DNA of 64,000 nucleotides from Candidatus Binataceae bacterium (GTDB lineage: Bacteria; Desulfobacterota; Binatia; Binatales; Binataceae), in assembly GCA_035508495.1 (NCBI GenBank), contig DATJMX010000001.1:167734-231733 (forward strand), written 5' to 3'. Of the stretch, positions 19,032-27,324 are shown in pieces. The translations under genes and the position numbers were made by a program. The notes under the pieces are model-generated. The model worked only from the letters and a program-made list of their open reading frames with translations. It did not search any database and had not been told where the DNA came from. Every line of letters begins with the position of its first letter. Positions within the stretch are counted from its first letter, which is position 1.

Positions 19032-19817
19032 ATGAGCGAGCTTCGCCTGATGTGGCGCAACACGCGGATGGTCGTGCTGTGCGCGATCTCCGCCGCGCTC
19101 TACGCCGCGGTGTTGATTCCGTTCAAGGTCGTGCCGTTTATTCCCGGCGTCACCGAACTGCGGCCGGCGAATGCGATTCCAATCGTATGCTCGTTTCTGT
19201 TCGGGCCGGCCGCGGCGTGGGGCTCCGCGATCGGCAACATGATCGGCGACTTTTTCGGCGGCGCCTCGCCGGGTGACATCTTCGGTTTCTTTGCCAACCT
19301 CGTTTACGGATGGATTCCCTATAAAGTGTGGGAGATGCTCGCGCACGGCGAGCGCCCCGTTATCAATTCGCCGCTGACCTTTGTGAAGTACGCGATCGCA
19401 TGCCTCGCGGCGAGTGTGCTCTGTGCCGATATCGTCGGATGGGCCGACAACGTGCTCGTCATCCGGCCGTTCGCCGTGCTCGGCAACGTCATCATCTTCA
19501 ATAACATGGTGTCAGCGCTTGTCCTCTCGCCGTTTATTTTGGCCGCGGTGTACCCGCGCGTCAAAAAAGGCCGCATGACGTACGAGGACATGATGCCCGA
19601 GGTGAAGCGCAAGCCGCTGGCCGTGCAGCTCGCAGGTTTTGCGATGCTCGTGGTAGGCGAGGGCGGGGCGTGGGCCACGGGCAACCTGCTCTCGACGGGA
19701 TTCTGGAAGCCGGGCTTCCTGCCCGTGCGATGGCTCGAAGCGCCGTACGACAAACCGGTCCTGATCATAGTCGGACCATTCCTGTTGCTCGCCTTCGCGG
19801 GCCTCTTTGTGATGTGA
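19032..19817 (+). CDS. ECF transporter S component, substrate unknown
   Basis: A 261-residue membrane protein with about six hydrophobic helices and the motif ELRPANAIPIVCSFLFGPAA followed by GNMIGDFFGG, the pattern of QueT-like and related energy-coupling-factor substrate-binding subunits. It captures the vitamin or precursor. It is directly followed by the ATPase gene with a GTG start overlapping its TGA stop (GTGA), and then by the T component, so this is a complete dedicated group-I-style operon. No biosynthesis gene lies next to it that would name the substrate. A C-terminal extension of about 60 residues with a further hydrophobic segment is longer than the usual S component. Confidence 0.8.
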   Translation: MSELRLMWRNTRMVVLCAISAALYAAVLIPFKVVPFIPGVTELRPANAIPIVCSFLFGPAAAWGSAIGNMIGDFFGGASPGDIFGFFANLVYGWIPYKVWEMLAHGERPVINSPLTFVKYAIACLAASVLCADIVGWADNVLVIRPFAVLGNVIIFNNMVSALVLSPFILAAVYPRVKKGRMTYEDMMPEVKRKPLAVQLAGFAMLVVGEGGAWATGNLLSTGFWKPGFLPVRWLEAPYDKPVLIIVGPFLLLAFAGLFVM

Positions 19818-21529
19818 AAGCGCAGGCGCAAATCAAATCGAGCGAAGCGCCCGCGGGGATCAGCGTCGAAGGCGTGTCGTTCACGTATCGCGATGCGGCC
19901 CATCCCGCGTTGCGCGCAATAACGCTCGCGCTCGCGCCCGGCGAGATGATCGGCGTGATGGGTGCGTCGGGCGCGGGCAAGTCGACGCTCGCGAAATGCC
20001 TCAATCGGATCGTGCCCGAGTTCGAGGACGGCGATTTCAGCGGCGTGATCCGAATCGGCGGCGACGATCTCGCCTCGATGCGCGTATGCGAAGCGGCCCC
20101 TCGCATCGGCATGGTGTTCCAGGATTTCGAGGCGCAGCTCTTCTCGACCAACGTCGCGCACGAAGTCGCATTCGCGATGGAACAGGTTGGGATGGAACGC
20201 GCGACGATGGCGACGCGAATCGCGCCGGCGCTCACCGCAGTCGGCCTCGAAGGTTTCGATGCGCGCGATCCAACCTCGCTGTCGGGCGGTGAGAAGCAGC
20301 GCCTCGCGATCGCATCGGTGCTGGCGCTCAGTCCGAGCGTTGTCGTGCTCGACGAGCCGACTACTGATCTCGATCCTGAGGGCAAGAAGGAAGTCTTTGC
20401 GCTGATCCGCTCGCTGCGCGAGCGCGGCATGGGACTGATAGTCATCGAGCACGAATCGGAAGAACTGCGCGGCGCCGATCGGCTCGTGATACTGCGCGAT
20501 GGTCAGATCGTCGCCGACGCGGCGCCGGCCGAGGTGATGACCCAGTTCGAATTGCTCGAGGATTCCGGCGTGCGACCACCGGGTTTGAATCATCTACTTA
20601 GTTTGCTCGAAATACCGATTCACGCCGAAAGCGTCGAGCATGCGCACGTAGAGATCTTAAAGAAGTTTCCCCGCTTCACGGCAATCTCAGGCGACAATCA
20701 CGTTTCGGATGAATCGCCGGCCCCGCCGGAACCTCACATCAAAATTGAAAATCTCAGTTTCAACTATCCAAACGGGCCGCGCGTGCTCGATTCGATCGAT
20801 CTGAGCATCGCGCCGGGCGATTTTCTCGCGATCGTCGGCCAGAACGGCTCCGGCAAGAGCACGCTCGCGAAGCATATCGTGGGACTGCTCGAACCGGTCG
20901 CGGGGCGCGTGCTGATCGGTGGCCGCGATCGGAGGGCGATGAATCCGGCCGAGACCGCGCACGAGGCCGCATACGTTTTTCAGAATCCCGACCACCAGAT
21001 TTTTTCCGCCACCGTCGAAGACGAGGTCGCGTTCGGGCCGCGCAACTTCAAGCTCGCGCCCGATGAGATCGCGCGCCGATGCGACGAAGTGCTTGCCGCG
21101 GTTGGACTCCAGGATCTGCGCCAAAGCGATCCGTTCCTGCTGAGCAAGGGGGAGAGGCAGCGGCTCGCCGTCGCGAGCGTGCTCGCGTTGCGGCCGCGGC
21201 TGCTGATTCTGGACGAGCCGACCACGGGCCTCGACTGTCGCGAGCAGCGCAAGATGATGGCGCTCATCAATGACCTCAACCGCAGCGGAATCGCAATCGT
21301 GATCATTTCGCACACGCCGTGGCTCGTGGCCGAATACGCAAAACGCGTCGTGCTGATGCGCAAGGGGCGCAAGCTCTTCGACGGCGGCGTGCGCGAGTTC
21401 TTTGCCAACGATGAATTGCTCGCGGGTTCGTCGTTCCTGCCGCCCGAGGTGACGCAACTGTCGCGCCGCTTCGGCACGCTCGCGCTGAGCCCCGGCGAGC
21501 TGGCGGCCTGGATCAGGGAGCGCGCCTGA
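19814..21529 (+). CDS. ECF transporter ATPase, fused A1-A2
   Basis: A 571-residue protein made of two tandem ABC ATPase domains. Domain 1 has Walker A MGASGAGKSTLAKC, signature SLSGGEKQRLAIAS and Walker B VVVLDEPTTDLDP; domain 2 has VGQNGSGKSTLAKH, LLSKGERQRLAVAS and LLILDEPTTGLD. The second signature is SKGE in place of SGGE. Both halves together would form the A-A' heterodimer that powers the transporter. Start chosen at GTG 19814, giving the sequence VKAQAQIKSSEAPAG just before the first domain; it overlaps the stop of the S-component gene by four bases. Confidence 0.9.
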   Translation: MKAQAQIKSSEAPAGISVEGVSFTYRDAAHPALRAITLALAPGEMIGVMGASGAGKSTLAKCLNRIVPEFEDGDFSGVIRIGGDDLASMRVCEAAPRIGMVFQDFEAQLFSTNVAHEVAFAMEQVGMERATMATRIAPALTAVGLEGFDARDPTSLSGGEKQRLAIASVLALSPSVVVLDEPTTDLDPEGKKEVFALIRSLRERGMGLIVIEHESEELRGADRLVILRDGQIVADAAPAEVMTQFELLEDSGVRPPGLNHLLSLLEIPIHAESVEHAHVEILKKFPRFTAISGDNHVSDESPAPPEPHIKIENLSFNYPNGPRVLDSIDLSIAPGDFLAIVGQNGSGKSTLAKHIVGLLEPVAGRVLIGGRDRRAMNPAETAHEAAYVFQNPDHQIFSATVEDEVAFGPRNFKLAPDEIARRCDEVLAAVGLQDLRQSDPFLLSKGERQRLAVASVLALRPRLLILDEPTTGLDCREQRKMMALINDLNRSGIAIVIISHTPWLVAEYAKRVVLMRKGRKLFDGGVREFFANDELLAGSSFLPPEVTQLSRRFGTLALSPGELAAWIRERA

Positions 21530-22344
21530 TGCCGATTTATCGCTACATCGAAGGCCGCAGCGGGCTCCATCGGCTGCATCCGGCGGTGAAGGTCTTCGGC
21601 CTCTTCATCATGTTCTGGTCGGTGTACTGGGTCGATAATCCGCTCGCGCTGATGCCGCTCGGTATCCTGATGCTGATCGCGGCGCGCGTCACGGGCGCGT
21701 GGCCGAACTTCTACCGGCTGCGCTGGTTCTTTCTCATCCTCGTGATGACGACGACGATCATGTGGCTATTTTTCTATCAGCGCGGCACGCCGCTCTTTTC
21801 GATACCGCTATTTCACTTCGGGTCACATGAAATCGCACTGCGGGTTACCGGATTATCAATAGTATTCGGCATCGGACGCGGCCTGAAACTCGCGGAGTTG
21901 CTCGCTGCCTCAGTACTCTTCCTGTCAACGACAAAGGTCGAGGAGTTCACGGTCGGACTGCATAAACTGAGAGTGCCGTATCGATTCGGCTTTGCGATCT
22001 CGCTCGCATTCAGGCTCGCCGCACTATTCGGCGACTCCGCGGCGACGATCGTCGATGCGCAGCGGCTACGCGGCTACAATTTCTCGGAAGGCAACGTATT
22101 CGAGCGGATGCGCCGCTACGTCCCGGTCGCGGTGCCTGTCTTCATGGGCGCGCTGCGCAAAGCCAACAACATGGCAATGGCCCTGGAAGCCCGCGGCTTC
22201 GGCGCCAGCGCCACACCAACCACCTTCATCGACTACCCAGTCCGCAAAAGCGACCGCCTCGCCTTCGCAGGCCTGCTCCTCCTGGGCGCCTTCCAGTTCC
22301 TCCTCTACTACACAGGCCTCGGCGCCATCGGCCCGACGCATTGA
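21529..22344 (+). CDS. ECF transporter T component (EcfT/CbiQ family)
   Basis: A 271-residue transmembrane coupling subunit. Hydrophobic helices include VFGLFIMFWSVYW and FFLILVMTTTIMWLFF, and the cytoplasmic coupling helices carry AQRLRGYN and MALEARGFG, the two A-R-G-like motifs that dock onto the ATPases. The ATG overlaps the stop of the ATPase gene (TGATG). It completes the S-AA-T operon. The last 60 codons use unusually C-ending codons compared with the rest of the gene. Confidence 0.9.
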   Translation: MPIYRYIEGRSGLHRLHPAVKVFGLFIMFWSVYWVDNPLALMPLGILMLIAARVTGAWPNFYRLRWFFLILVMTTTIMWLFFYQRGTPLFSIPLFHFGSHEIALRVTGLSIVFGIGRGLKLAELLAASVLFLSTTKVEEFTVGLHKLRVPYRFGFAISLAFRLAALFGDSAATIVDAQRLRGYNFSEGNVFERMRRYVPVAVPVFMGALRKANNMAMALEARGFGASATPTTFIDYPVRKSDRLAFAGLLLLGAFQFLLYYTGLGAIGPTH

Positions 22345-22411
22345 ATCGGCCTATTGTTAGGGCAAGTCAGCCTGTCGATCTTGTTGAGAGCTTGCGCTTA
22401 GCAGCAGCGAT

Positions 22412-22825
22412 CTACGATTTAAAAGAAGGCCGTCCTGCCGCGGCGGTTTGACCTGGTTTTCGAGTCCGTGCCTTCGCTGCGGGAGTCGGAGTGCAGGTCG
22501 GAGTCGGGGTCGGAGACGGCTTGGTTGTTTGCTCAGCTTCGAGGGTTTGCTCCTTAAATTTGTTGAATATCGTGTCGCAGTATTTCCAGATATGCGTCCT
22601 GCTGTCCAAGTCAACTAGAGCTTGGATCTCTGACTGGGCCTGCTGATTGTTGGGGCAGTTCGGATCGACGGGTTGGCAGGGAGCGCCGATTTTAGGACCG
22701 TTATGTAAGGCACTCAGAGCAATTTGGAATCCGGCTTGGTATTCAGTTGCCGCCAAAGTCAGGCATGATTCTTCGAGGTTCTTGAATAGGTAATCGGAGG
22801 TTATTTTACCGATTTCCTGAGCCAC
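22412..22825 (-). CDS. Hypothetical protein with proline/threonine-rich tail
   Basis: A protein of about 137 residues starting at a GTG. The first 90 residues contain four cysteines (CLTL, APCQPVDPNCPNN, WKYCDT) and look like a small helical domain; the tail TTKPSPTPTPTCTPTP is low-complexity and resembles a secreted linker. The frame is open upstream for a further 30 codons (TPAATPTCCPTAAG) without an ATG, so the gene may be a 5'-truncated fragment of a larger Pro/Thr-rich protein. No family recognised. It converges with the ECF T gene. Confidence 0.4.
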   Translation of the reverse strand: MAQEIGKITSDYLFKNLEESCLTLAATEYQAGFQIALSALHNGPKIGAPCQPVDPNCPNNQQAQSEIQALVDLDSRTHIWKYCDTIFNKFKEQTLEAEQTTKPSPTPTPTCTPTPAAKARTRKPGQTAAAGRPSFKS

Positions 22826-23603
22826 TTGAGGACTTACTCCCGCGGCAGTGGGACAGCAGGTTGGCGTTGCTGCGGGGGTCGCGGCTTTGCTCGGGGAAGG
22901 AGATGATTTTCAAAGCATCTGCTTTTCGATGGAAAAGTGCCGCTAGTTATTTCCGAAGTGCTTCGTCCACCAGCTCCAGTGTTTTCGGGCGCATGAACAG
23001 TAGGCTTTCAACTCTGCGCAGAGCCCCAGCACTCTGTTTGAACAGTCACAGGAACAGACGGGACCTCGGTGTCGGAATCGCAGACGACGTTACACGAGGT
23101 CCGAGTGGGTAACCCGCATTGCGCTACACGATCTTGCCAACGCCAAGAGAACTAAGATTCCAACAAAAAGAGCAATCTTAGCTGGATACCCACGGCGTAT
23201 TTGATTACTCGCTCCGAGCGCTCCAGTGCCGCGCCGCCAGCCGATGCCTTTGGACCAAACCCCTTTGAATATGTCCACGACTCTCCCCCTTTGAGAGTTC
23301 AGCGGATGATGACGAATTGTCGCTAGTAGCGCAAGCTATTGTTACTAAGAAATAGATAAAACAATCAGGTTGTTATAAGTGCTCGGCAAAAGGGGGGGCG
23401 GATGCCAGGTAACTCGGGATATGCGACTTAGCCTGCCGCAGAATCGGCGCGAGTAACGACGCGTGGCATTGTCCTTCCGTCATGGTGAGCGAAGTTGCAA
23501 CTTGGCAGGCGAGGGGTTCCGGAGCGGCGGCTTTTTTCGACGCGCGATGGCGTGCTAATGATCTCAGACTTGCGGCGGGAGTTTTTGTTTTTGGGGAGTC
23601 TCG
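22826..23603. other. Mostly non-coding stretch between the hypothetical protein and YciI
   Basis: About 780 bp with only short frames, apart from the possible small membrane protein at 23090-23278. The part from about 23325 to 23385 is markedly AT-rich for this genome (GTTACTAAGAAATAGATAAA) and could hold a promoter, although it is 220 bp from the next plus-strand gene. Confidence 0.5.
23090..23278 (-). CDS. Possible small single-pass membrane protein
   Basis: A 62-codon frame starting at GTG 23278, preceded by the purine-rich stretch AAAGGGGGAGAG, a plausible ribosome binding site. It encodes a basic N-terminal part and one hydrophobic helix (IALFVGILVLLALA). There is no family match, and the short length makes this uncertain. 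Confidence 0.35.
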   Translation of the reverse strand: MDIFKGVWSKGIGWRRGTGALGASNQIRRGYPAKIALFVGILVLLALARSCSAMRVTHSDLV

Positions 23604-23876
23604 ATGCTTTTCGTTTTTATTGGGCATGACGGGCCTGACGGCGCGACGCTTCGGCCGAAGCTGCGCGGGGCTCATCTTGATAATCTGCGGCCGCTGGTCG
23701 CGCAGGGAAAGGTCAAGATCGCGGGACCTTTCACCGATGGCAGCGGCAGTTTGATAGTCTTTGATATGGAGAGCGAGGCTGATGCGCTCGCGTTTGCGAA
23801 CAGCGATCCCTACACGAAGGGCGGCGTGTTCGCGCGGATCGAGGTCAAGCCTTTCCGCCAGGTCTTTCCCGAGTAA
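23604..23876 (+). CDS. YciI-like protein
   Basis: A 90-residue YciI-family protein with a ferredoxin-like fold. Characteristic parts are FIGHDGPDGATLRPKLRGAH with the conserved His-Asp region, VAQGKVKIAGPFTDGSGS and the DPYTKGGVFARIEVKPF end. Family members are suggested to act in small-molecule degradation, but reactions are rarely known. It sits 26 bp upstream of the first CoA-transferase and may be part of that operon. Confidence 0.85.
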   Translation: MLFVFIGHDGPDGATLRPKLRGAHLDNLRPLVAQGKVKIAGPFTDGSGSLIVFDMESEADALAFANSDPYTKGGVFARIEVKPFRQVFPE

Positions 23877-23902
23877 GTAATTTTCATCGCGACGGAGCTT
23901 CG

Positions 23903-25111
23903 ATGGCTGGAGCGTTATCCAATCTCAAAATCGTGGAACTGGGCGAACTGGTGTCGGCGCCGTATTGCAGCAAGCTGCTGGCCGACATGGGCGCCAACGT
24001 CATCAAGATCGAGCGCCCGGGCGCCGGCGATCGCGCGCGCACGCGCGGCCCATTTCCCGGCGACACGCCGCATCCTGAGAAGAGCGGGCTTTTCCTCTAT
24101 CTCAACACCAACAAGAAGGGCGTCACGCTCGATGTTGCAGAGCCCGAAGGCTTTCAGCTCTTCGAGCGCCTCGTCGCAGATGCTGACGTCCTGATTCACA
24201 ACGTTACACCACTCGATATGGATCGAATCGGTCTCACCTTCGAGCGGATGCACAAGCTGAATCCGAAGCTGGTGATGACCTCGATTGTGCCGTACGGGCT
24301 CACGGGGCCGTATCGGAACTATCGCGCTGAGGATATGTCGCTGTGGTGCGCGGGCGGCGTATGCGTGCTGAATGGCGGCGGCGCCGAGCATCGCGAACTG
24401 CCACCGCTGCGCACCTTCGGCAGCCAGGCAGGATTCCAGGGCGGCGTGCATGCCGCGACGGCAACGGTCGCAGCGGCCTTCGCGCAGCTTCGCGAAGGTC
24501 TCGGCCAGCACGTCGAAGTGAGCGTTCAGGAGTCGATCAGCTCGCAGCTCGAGATGACGTTCGAGTACTGGCCGTACATGGGAATGATCGCGACGCGCCT
24601 CGGCCAGAAGCCGATCCAGCCGGTCGAGACGATGGAGTGCAAGGACGGCTATATCTACCTGTGCTGCATCGAGGAGCATCAGTGGCGCAACTTCGTCGCC
24701 ATCATGGGCAATCCTGAGTGGGCGGATCTGGAGATCTTCAAGGACCGCCTGCAGCGCGGCCTCAACTGGGATGCGCTTAAAGTTTTACTTGAAGAATATG
24801 TCAGCGGGCAGACGGTGCTGGAGCTCTATCGCGCGGCGCAGTCGCGGCGCGTGCCATTCGCTCCTGTCTCGACGATGGGCAGTCTGCTCAGCTCGGAGCA
24901 TCTGAAGGCGCGCGGCTTCTTCGTCGAGATCGCGCAGCCTGTAGCGGGCACGCATAAGTATCCCGGCGCGCCGCTCAAGTATGGCCGCACGCCGTGGGAA
25001 ATCCGGACTCCCGCGCCGACGCTCGGGCAGCATAACCAGGAAATATTCGGCAAAGGGCTCGGTCTCAATGACGCGAAGCTCGCGGAACTTAAACAAAAGG
25101 GTGTGATTTAG
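23903..25111 (+). CDS. CaiB/BaiF class III CoA-transferase, subunit 1
   Basis: A 402-residue class III (CaiB/BaiF) CoA-transferase, which moves CoA between carboxylic acids. Seen: KIVELGELVSAPYCSKLLADMGA at the start, DVLIHNVTPLDMDRIGL, GLTGPYR, and VEVSVQES where most family members have an Asp-containing V-D-V-S motif. The substitution of Glu suggests this copy may not carry the acyl intermediate itself. The next gene, 2 bp downstream, encodes a second family member with a normal Asp. Such pairs form heteromeric transferases in some anaerobic and autotrophic pathways. The substrate is unknown. Confidence 0.88.
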   Translation: MAGALSNLKIVELGELVSAPYCSKLLADMGANVIKIERPGAGDRARTRGPFPGDTPHPEKSGLFLYLNTNKKGVTLDVAEPEGFQLFERLVADADVLIHNVTPLDMDRIGLTFERMHKLNPKLVMTSIVPYGLTGPYRNYRAEDMSLWCAGGVCVLNGGGAEHRELPPLRTFGSQAGFQGGVHAATATVAAAFAQLREGLGQHVEVSVQESISSQLEMTFEYWPYMGMIATRLGQKPIQPVETMECKDGYIYLCCIEEHQWRNFVAIMGNPEWADLEIFKDRLQRGLNWDALKVLLEEYVSGQTVLELYRAAQSRRVPFAPVSTMGSLLSSEHLKARGFFVEIAQPVAGTHKYPGAPLKYGRTPWEIRTPAPTLGQHNQEIFGKGLGLNDAKLAELKQKGVI

Positions 25112-25113
25112 CG

Positions 25114-26358
25114 ATGGCCAAGGCGCCGCTTGATGGAATCCGAATCTGCGACTTCACCTGGGTGTGGGCTGGACCGTATTGCACGCTGCAGCTCGCGCAT
25201 CTGGGCGCCGAAGTCATCCGAATCGAGACCAAGAACCGCCCCTGCGTAACGCGCCAGCTTCCGCCGTGGCCGGGTGGCAAGTTCGACAGCCTCAACAAGT
25301 CGGGCTACTTCAACCAATACAACCAGGGCAAGAAATCGCTGTCGCTCAATTTCAAGCATCCCGAGGCGCAGGAAGCCGCGTGGCGCCTGATCAAGCAGAG
25401 CGACGTGGTCGTGAACAACTTCGCTGCCGGCGTGATCGAGAAGATGGGCTTCGGCTACGAGGCGGTGAAGAAGGTCCGCCCCGACATCGTGATGATCTCG
25501 CTCTCGGGCTATGGCGACACCGGTCCTTATAAAGACTACGTCGCGTATGGGCCTGCGCAGGTGCCGCTCTCGGGGCTTTCATCGCTTACGGGCTACAAGG
25601 GATGGCCGCCGATGCACGCCGGATTCAGCTACGCCGATCCTAACGCTGGAGTTCACGGCGCGTTTGCGGTGATTTCGGCGCTGTATCATCGCGCGCGCAC
25701 CGGCGAGGGTCAGTACATCGACATGAGCCAGTGGGAATGCGCGATGGACCTGCTCGCCGAGGGAATCCTCGAATACACGATGAACGGGCGCGAGCCCGAG
25801 CGGAACGGCAATCGCGATCCGTTGATGGCGCCGCACGGGATCTTCAAGTGCCTCGACCTGCCGGAGAAGGTTCTCGATGTCGTGATCGATCAGTTTGTGT
25901 CGATTATCTGCGCTGACGATGCGGAGTGGGGCCGGCTTGCGCGAGCGATAGGAAAGCCCCAACTCGCGAATGATCCGCGATTCAAGACGCTCGCCGCGCG
26001 CAAGCAGAATGAGGACGAGCTCGAGGCGATTGTCACCGAGTGGACTTCGACGCGCAAAGTGATCGACGTCGTGCGCGAGTTGCAGGCCGCGAACATCGCC
26101 GCCGCCGCATGCGCCGACAACAAGTACATCGACGAGGATCCGCATCTCAACGAGCGCAATTATTTCGTCAAGCTGCCGCATCCCGAGGTCGGCTCGCAGC
26201 GGCACTGCGGAATCCCGTGGCGCTACAGCGAGTCGGAATCGAAGGTGCGCTCGGCGGCGCCGTGCCTCGGACAGCATACTGAGGAAGTCATGACCGGTTT
26301 GCTCGGCTACTCGAAGGCCGAGTACCAGGCGATGAAAGATAAGGGCGCGCTCGACTGA
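25114..26358 (+). CDS. CaiB/BaiF class III CoA-transferase, subunit 2
   Basis: A 414-residue class III CoA-transferase. It starts GIRICDFTWVWAGPYCTLQL, has the CoA-binding region VVVNNFAAGVIEKMGFGYE and LSGYGDTGPYKDY, and the motif GEGQYIDMSQWE with an Asp at the position expected for the catalytic residue. It follows subunit 1 with 2 bp between them, and an SMP-30-like gene starts 11 bp after it, so the three are almost certainly one operon. The pair may act together as an alpha-beta enzyme. Confidence 0.9.
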   Translation: MAKAPLDGIRICDFTWVWAGPYCTLQLAHLGAEVIRIETKNRPCVTRQLPPWPGGKFDSLNKSGYFNQYNQGKKSLSLNFKHPEAQEAAWRLIKQSDVVVNNFAAGVIEKMGFGYEAVKKVRPDIVMISLSGYGDTGPYKDYVAYGPAQVPLSGLSSLTGYKGWPPMHAGFSYADPNAGVHGAFAVISALYHRARTGEGQYIDMSQWECAMDLLAEGILEYTMNGREPERNGNRDPLMAPHGIFKCLDLPEKVLDVVIDQFVSIICADDAEWGRLARAIGKPQLANDPRFKTLAARKQNEDELEAIVTEWTSTRKVIDVVRELQAANIAAAACADNKYIDEDPHLNERNYFVKLPHPEVGSQRHCGIPWRYSESESKVRSAAPCLGQHTEEVMTGLLGYSKAEYQAMKDKGALD

Positions 26359-26369
26359 CGGAGGCGACA

Positions 26370-27212
26370 ATGCGCAAGCTCACGACCCTGCTCGACGGAC
26401 TCGCGTTTCCAGAGGGCCCGCGATGGCATAACGGCAAGTTCTACTTCTCCGACATGCACGCGCATCAGGTGATCGCGACGGACATGCAGGGGAATCGATC
26501 GGTCGTGTGCGAGGTTCCGAATCGACCCTCGGGCCTTGGATGGCTGCCGGACGGGCGGATGCTCGTCGTCTCGATGCGCGATCGCAAGCTGATGCGCCTC
26601 GATCCCGACGGCCTCAAGGTCGCGGCTGACATGACGCCGCACGCGCCGTTCGACTGCAACGATATGGTCGTCGATTCGAAAGGGCGCGCCTACGTCGGCA
26701 ACTTCGGTTTCGATCTGCACAAGGGGGAAGCGCAACACGCGACCACGCTCGTGATGGTTACGCCTGACGGCAAGCTGAGCGCGGTTGCCGACAATCTCGA
26801 ATTTCCCAACGGCACAGTGATCACGCCCGATGGAAAAACGCTGATCGTAGGCGAGTCGTTCGGCCGACGGCTGACCGCATTCGATATCAACGATGACGGC
26901 ACGCTGCGCAATCGTTGCGTGTACGCGGAGCTCGGAGAGAACGTGCCCGACGGAATCGGCCTCGATGCGGAAGGCGCAGTCTGGGTCGCATCGCCATTCC
27001 GTCACGAAGTCATCAGGGTGAAGCAGGGCGGCGAAGTGACCGAGCGCATCACGGTCGAGACCGACGCCTTTGCGGCGATCCTCGGCGGCCCCACCGGCCA
27101 CACCCTCTTCATCGCAACCGCAGGCAGCTCGAATCCCGACGAGTGCATCGCAAACCGCAACGGCCGCATCGAGATCACAGAAGTAGAAGTCCCGCACGCG
27201 GGCCTTCCATGA
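26370..27212 (+). CDS. SMP-30/gluconolactonase-like protein
   Basis: A 280-residue six-bladed propeller of the SMP-30/LRE family, typically calcium-dependent lactonases. Motifs are LAFPEGPRWHNGKFYFSDMH at the N-terminus, with the metal-binding Glu, then APFDCNDMVVDSKGRAYVGN with Asn/Asp, and LEFPNGTVITPDGKTLIVGE and VPDGIGLDAEGAVWVA. It is the last gene of the CoA-transferase operon, so it may open a lactone upstream of the CoA-transfer step. The specific substrate is unknown. Confidence 0.88.
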   Translation: MRKLTTLLDGLAFPEGPRWHNGKFYFSDMHAHQVIATDMQGNRSVVCEVPNRPSGLGWLPDGRMLVVSMRDRKLMRLDPDGLKVAADMTPHAPFDCNDMVVDSKGRAYVGNFGFDLHKGEAQHATTLVMVTPDGKLSAVADNLEFPNGTVITPDGKTLIVGESFGRRLTAFDINDDGTLRNRCVYAELGENVPDGIGLDAEGAVWVASPFRHEVIRVKQGGEVTERITVETDAFAAILGGPTGHTLFIATAGSSNPDECIANRNGRIEITEVEVPHAGLP

Positions 27213-27228
27213 TCGCCTCTCTCTGAAT

Positions 27229-27262
27229 CCCTCTCCCGTAAACTAACGGGAGAGGGATTTGA
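27229..27262. repeat. Dispersed CCTCTCC/GGAGAGG palindrome, copy 4
   Basis: CCCTCTCCCGT and ACGGGAGAGGG form an 11-bp stem around a 6-base loop, about 20 bp after the SMP-30 stop. It shares the core of the dispersed palindrome and may also act as a transcription terminator or mRNA-stabilising hairpin. Confidence 0.7.
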
Positions 27263-27271
27263 AGGGCGCCT

Positions 27272-27303
27272 ACGCGCCGCGCGCCTCTGGCGCGCGGCGT
27301 GCT
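27272..27303. terminator. GC-rich hairpin after the SMP-30 gene
   Basis: GCGCCGCGCGCC and GGCGCGCGGCG pair over 11 bp around a TCT loop. It lacks a U-run, so termination is uncertain. It sits directly before the M24 peptidase gene. Confidence 0.4.
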
Positions 27304-27324
27304 CTCGTGGCGTAATCAGTAGCG

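Noticed and set aside
19319..20593. A 424-codon antisense frame across the ECF genes
   Set aside because: Shadow of the S-component and ATPase genes; no domain.
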